Below are positions 60,016 through 64,000 of a stretch of 64,000 nucleotides of DNA, piece by piece. Position 1 is the stretch's first letter. Each line of letters begins with the position of its first letter. Made by a program: the position numbers and the translations under genes. Source of the stretch: Adenophora triphylla var. japonica (taxonomy: Eukaryota; Streptophyta; Magnoliopsida; Asterales; Campanulaceae); contig JAFEMH010001232.1 in assembly GCA_022495995.1 (NCBI GenBank), positions 288,501 to 352,500 on the forward strand, read 5' to 3'. The notes under the pieces are model-generated. The model did not search any database and had not been told where the DNA came from. It saw nothing but the letters and a program-made list of their open reading frames with translations.

Positions 60016-60360
60016 TTCCATAAGTAATGATGATAAAAATGGATTTTTAAATCTTTTGGAACAAGTTACATCACAAAAATGGTTTGTGAGAATAACTCTA
60101 GTAATTAATAGAGATTTTATGTTAAAAGATGAAATAGAACTAATAGACAGTGGTGCTGATTTAAATTGTTTACAAGAAGGAATAATTCCTACTAAATATT
60201 TCTCAAAAACAACTCAATCTCTGACCCAATCAGGAGGAGATAAATTAAAAGTTAAATATAAATTATCAGATGCCTATATTTGTAATCAAAATATTTGTTT
60301 ACCCACATCTTTCATTCTGGTAAAAGGTCTTACCCACAGAATTATATTGTGAACTCCTTT
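60016..60360 (+). pseudogene. Caulimovirid aspartic protease
   Basis: Frame TSQKWFVRITLVINRD, then IDSGADLNCLQEGIIPTKYF, whose DSGA is the retropepsin-type active site, then SDAYICNQNICLPTSFILVK. It would release mature proteins from the polyprotein. The stop at about 60350 (ttgtga) comes from a substitution where the duplicate downstream reads ttggga. It resumes directly after the Copia TSD. Confidence 0.82.
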
Positions 60361-61068
60361 CCTACATAATATTATGCCAATAAATAATATTGACCAAACA
60401 TGAATATCTACCATAATAGATGGTAAAAAAAATTATATTTGAATTTATAACAGATCCTCAAACCCGTATGCTTAATGAAGTAAGGGATATTTTTTTAAAT
60501 AAAGAGAAACAATTATGTTTTTTTAAAGAAGAAATATGAATTTTAAATATAAATGAACCACTCAAAAAGAGTAATATTCAAAATCAAATTAAATCGATTG
60601 AGCAACAATTCAATAATGAGGTATGTAATGACTTACCCAATGCTTTTTGGGAGGAGATAAATTAAAAGTAAAATATCAATTATCAGATGCCTATATTTGT
60701 AATCAAAATATTTGTTTACCCACATCTTTCATTCTGGTAAAAGGTCTTACCCACAGAATTATATTGGGAACTCCTTTCCTACATAATATTATGCCAATAA
60801 ATAATATTGACCAAACATGAATATCTACCATAATAGATGGTAAAAAAAAATTATATTTGAATTTATAACAGATCCTCAAACCCGTATGCTTAATGAAGTA
60901 AGGGATATTCTTTTAAATAAAGAGAAACAATTATGTTTTTTTAAAGAAGAAATATGAATTTTAAATATAAATGAACCACTCAAAAAGAGTAATATTCAAA
61001 ATCAAATTAAATCGATTGAGCAACAATTCAATAATGAGGTATGTAATGACTTACCCAATGCTTTTTGG
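60233..61068 (+). repeat. 417-bp tandem duplication in the protease-RT region
   Basis: 60233-60649 is repeated at 60650-61068, from ggaggagataaattaaaag to acccaatgctttttgg, with only a few differences (including the ttgtga/ttggga change). The duplication includes the end of the protease and the start of the RT region and disrupts the frame. Confidence 0.95.
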
Positions 61069-61880
61069 GACAGAAAGAAACACTTTGTTTCTTTACCTTA
61101 TGAAGATAGTTTTGATGAAAAACAAATACTTACAAAGGCTAGGCCGGCTCAAATGAACCGAGAGTATTTACAATTATATAAGAATGAGATAAATTTTCTT
61201 CTAGAGAAAAAATTAATTCGTACATCTAAATCTCCATGGAGCTGTACTGCTTTCTATTTAAATAAAGCAGCTGAAAAGGAATGAGGTGTTCCTAGATTAG
61301 TAATCAATTATAAACCACTTAATAAAGTGTTGAAATTGATTAGATATCCAATTCCTAATAAAAAATATTTATTAGATAGATTGAATGATGCTTTAATTTT
61401 TCTAACTTTGATATAAAATCTGGATATTGGCAGATTCAAATTAATGAATCTGATAGATACAAGACTGCATTCACTGTCCCCTTTAGACATTTTGAATGGA
61501 ATGTTGTCACATTTGGATTAAAAAATGCTCCTTCTAAATTTCAGAATATTATGAATAATATATTTAATCCTTATACAGAATTTATAATTGTATACATTGA
61601 TGATGTTTTAGTATTTTCTAAAACAATTGATCAACATATTAAACATTTAAAAATATTTAAAAATTATATAATACATAGTGGGTTAGTTATATCTGCACCC
61701 AAAATGAAATTATTTCAAACTCAAGTGAGATTTTTAGGACATATAATAAATCAAGGAAAAATTATTCCTATAGATAGAAGTATTGAATTTACTTCTAAAT
61801 TCCCTGATGTCATAAATGATACAAAATAATTACAAATATTTTGGGAAGTCTAAATTATATTTCAGACTATTATGCAAATC
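61069..61880 (+). pseudogene. Caulimovirid reverse transcriptase
   Basis: RT motifs in pieces: LLEKKLIRTSKSPWSCTAFY, then VPRLVINYKPLNKV after an in-frame TGA at 61282-61284 (one transition from CGA), FDIKSGYWQIQINESDRYKT after a frameshift near 61398, HFEWNVVTFGLKNAPSKFQ, and VYIDDVLVFSK with catalytic YIDD at 61593-61604, then VRFLGHIINQGKI. The enzyme would copy pregenomic RNA into DNA. Three defects make this copy inactive. Confidence 0.9.
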
Positions 61881-62420
61881 TAGCAAATGATACGGCTATA
61901 CTGTATTCTAGACTTAAGAAAAAGTCCTAAATCATGGACAGAGGAACATTCACAAGCGGTTAGGACAATTAAAGCGAAGGTAAAATGTTTACCTTGTTTA
62001 TCTTTGGCTAATCCAAAATATTTCAATATAGTTGAAACAGATGCTACCAATATAGGATATGGAGGTATCTTAAAACAAATTAATTCAGAAACTTCAAAAG
62101 AAGTTCTAGTCAGATTCAATTCTGGGAAATGGAATCCCACTCAATTGAAATATTCGACTATTAAGAAAGAAATGCTTTCTATTATTAAATGTATTTCAAA
62201 ATTCCAAGATGATTTATTGAATCAAAATTTTTTGCTAAGAATTGATTGTAGTTCAGCAAAATCAATTATTGAAAAAGATGTTAAAAATCTTGTGGCAAAA
62301 CAAATTTTTGCTGGATGGCAAGCTCAGCTTTCTGCCTTCGAATTTGATATTAAATGTATAAAAGGAGAAAATAATTCTCTTGCTGATTATTTAACCCGGG
62401 AAATTTTACAGGGAGAATGA
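61881..62420 (+). pseudogene. Caulimovirid RNase H
   Basis: An open 177-residue frame with ETDATNIGYGGILKQ, LKYSTIKKEMLSIIKCISKF, LRIDCSSAKSIIEKDV and a C-terminal NSLADYLTREILQGE, typical of caulimovirid RNase H that degrades the RNA strand during reverse transcription. This part has no internal stop, but upstream frameshifts separate it from RT. Its stop overlaps the start of the next ORF as ATGA (62417-62420). Confidence 0.88.
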
Positions 62421-63792
62421 CAACCCCTAATAGGGGAATAGAGCGCGGCTATGGCCATGGCCGAGGTAATGGGAGTAAAAATATGCTACCCCATCAAGAA
62501 CAACCAACTTTTCCTCTAATAGGAGATTGGATAGTATACCAATCAAGGCCAAGGAATGTGCAGCAATTACTTGCACCACCAAGAAGGGAAGAAATTGCTT
62601 CCACCTCATCCAGTAAGATAATATCTTACAAAGCGATAATATTTACTGTGAATTCTCAAGAACAGGAATACTTTGAGAATCCTGTCACATAATTTATCAT
62701 GTATATCGAGGAAAAAGATATACAGTTAGCCCATAATGATGGGTGGTCAATAAAAACAAGATACCTTGAAACCAGAGGATATCCAGGCCTACTGAGGCAA
62801 GCAAGACCAAATTTGAAAGTCTTGCTAAAAGTTACTGAATCGGTAACCATTACCCATCATTATAATAATAATAATCCTGAAAGTTTTATAAACTATATCA
62901 AATGTCATATCAATAAGATATTGCTCCCAAGAGAATGGGGATTGAATCCAAATGGGGAAAAACTATAAGAATAGCTGAAGGAAAATACATTTATTTTAAT
63001 TATTGGGATTATATCCAAGCTTTTTCTAAAGTATTTTATTATCAAAACCCCAAGAATAAATATTCTTGGTTTTTTACTATAAATCCAGAAATTCTGGAAA
63101 AATCAGTTCCCAATTGGATTTACAACTGGTGGTCAAAATTTGGCCCTTCTTTGGAAATATTGCTAAAAGGAATTATGGATCTGTATAATCCTTGGTGTGA
63201 CAATACTCCTCTAATTTCAAAATAACAAACCGAGAAAATGATTTTTGGACAATGTCCTTTCTTATTTTTTGTAAAATTCCAAATTTCATGGATTTGGAGA
63301 TGGACAATTTTCATCTCTTCTGATAGCTTAGATATTCCCATAATACAAAGAAATTTCTTTTTCAAATGGTGGAATAAAATGGTTACAGAAGATATCTCAA
63401 AATTAACAGCTAATATTCAAATTGTTATCAAGGACGACCACAGTAAGGGTCCTAAGGAACAAAGATTCCAACAAGGCTCAATGAGCAGTCTGAAAAATTA
63501 TTTTCAGAAAAGATATCCAAAAGAATCGGAGGAAAAAATTATGGTTAAAGTTCTGGATCATATGAAGAACCAATTCCTCAAAACCTTCCCATCGCAGTCC
63601 TCAAAGGATGATGAATCAATGAAGACTGTGTCGTCTCATGGATCAATGGATACAATTAATACTTCCAATTGTCTAGCATGCGAAACTCAGCTAGAAGAGC
63701 CTACACAAGAAGATATCTTGGATTCTCTAATAGAGGCAATAGCTCAACAATCAAGGGCTTCTAAGGGGAAATCCCCAATTGATAAAGATTAA
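62417..63792 (+). pseudogene. Downstream ORF2 of the caulimovirid copy, broken
   Basis: It starts with ATG overlapping the RNase H stop (ATGA). Pieces in order: a Gly/Arg-rich start (GIERGYGHGRGNG); PTFPLIGDWIVYQSRPRNVQ; a second piece from about 62699 (LAHNDGWSIKTRYLETRGYP); a third from 62935 (YFNYWDYIQAFSKVFYYQNP); and a last open piece 63238-63792 with a Trp-rich FQISWIWRWTIF and an acidic C-terminus. At least three stops or frameshifts interrupt it. Florendoviruses have a second ORF at this place whose function is unknown to me. Confidence 0.65.
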
Positions 63793-63951
63793 ATGTCTCC
63801 GATCAAATCATCTTTTGAAAAGCTCAACAAGAGAGAGAAGAAGCTTAAGAAGGAGATTATGCTTCTTAATGAAGAAATAAATGAGGAGAGAAGGAAAAAT
63901 CCTAAAGTTTGGACCAATTTAGAGACTGCTCTAAAAAATTTGCTATGGTAA
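63793..63951 (+). CDS. Short coiled-coil ORF after ORF2
   Basis: This 52-codon ORF starts directly after the ORF2 stop (taaATG). It encodes KLNKREKKLKKEIMLLNEEI followed by NEERRKNPKVWTNLE, a highly charged amphipathic helix likely to form a coiled coil. It might be the C-terminal end of ORF2 split off by a stop, or a separate small protein. I cannot tell which from one copy. Confidence 0.4.
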   Translation: MSPIKSSFEKLNKREKKLKKEIMLLNEEINEERRKNPKVWTNLETALKNLLW

Positions 63952-64000
63952 AAAAGACAGAGGCTCAAGATCAATGCTCATACAACTCAAGCATCTCAGA
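63952..64000. other. Window edge
   Basis: Unassigned sequence, presumably still virus-derived. It is cut by the end of the window. Confidence 0.3.

Overview
This window is transposon-dense DNA from a flowering plant, probably a eudicot, with no bacterial or organellar features. Nearly every base can be assigned to a mobile element, an endogenous pararetrovirus or a tandem repeat. No intact host gene is visible. The elements are nested, and for most of them I can see both ends and the target-site duplication (TSD), so the order of insertion can be read.

Region 1 (1-15.2 kb): two antisense genes of the plant mobile domain (PMD) / DUF7745 type lie on the minus strand, a spliced PMD gene (about 11939-9324) and a DUF7745-like gene (8810-499). 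They sit beside features of a Tat/Ogre-type Gypsy element: a polypurine tract and LTR-like unit at 13436-15095, a tRNA-Arg-type primer site at 15104 and arrays of short repeats. The DUF7745-like gene is split, in frame, by an Athila-like retrotransposon (711-7514, TSD AGCGA) that carries only gag and protease.

Region 2 (15.2-40.2 kb): one large Helitron replicase-helicase gene on the minus strand, broken by three later insertions that I can place to the base: a Tekay/Del-type chromovirus (15796-25113, TSD TTTAT), a non-autonomous CACTA element full of satellite and telomere-like repeats (26628-33974, TSD CAT), and a solo LTR (36139-38636, TSD TTAGG). Removing each insertion restores the Helitron reading frame.

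Region 3 (40.2-50.2 kb): a 2.46-2.50 kb unit repeated four times head to tail. Each unit joins the 5' edge of the Helitron gene, a piece of pararetroviral movement-protein gene and most of a second non-autonomous CACTA element. Only the last copy has the right end of that element (TSD TCA).

Region 4 (50.2-64 kb): the rest of a decayed caulimovirid (petuvirus/florendovirus-like) copy, in the order movement protein, coat protein, protease, RT, RNase H, a downstream second ORF and a short coiled-coil ORF. It is disrupted by stops, frameshifts and internal tandem duplications, and by a Copia element (53700-60010, TSD GTTGC). That Copia element has no recognisable tRNA primer site. Instead, the bases just after its 5' LTR are perfectly complementary over 14 nt to a segment of its own LTR, with the geometry expected of a self-primed retrotransposon. 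I regard this as the most novel lead in the window.
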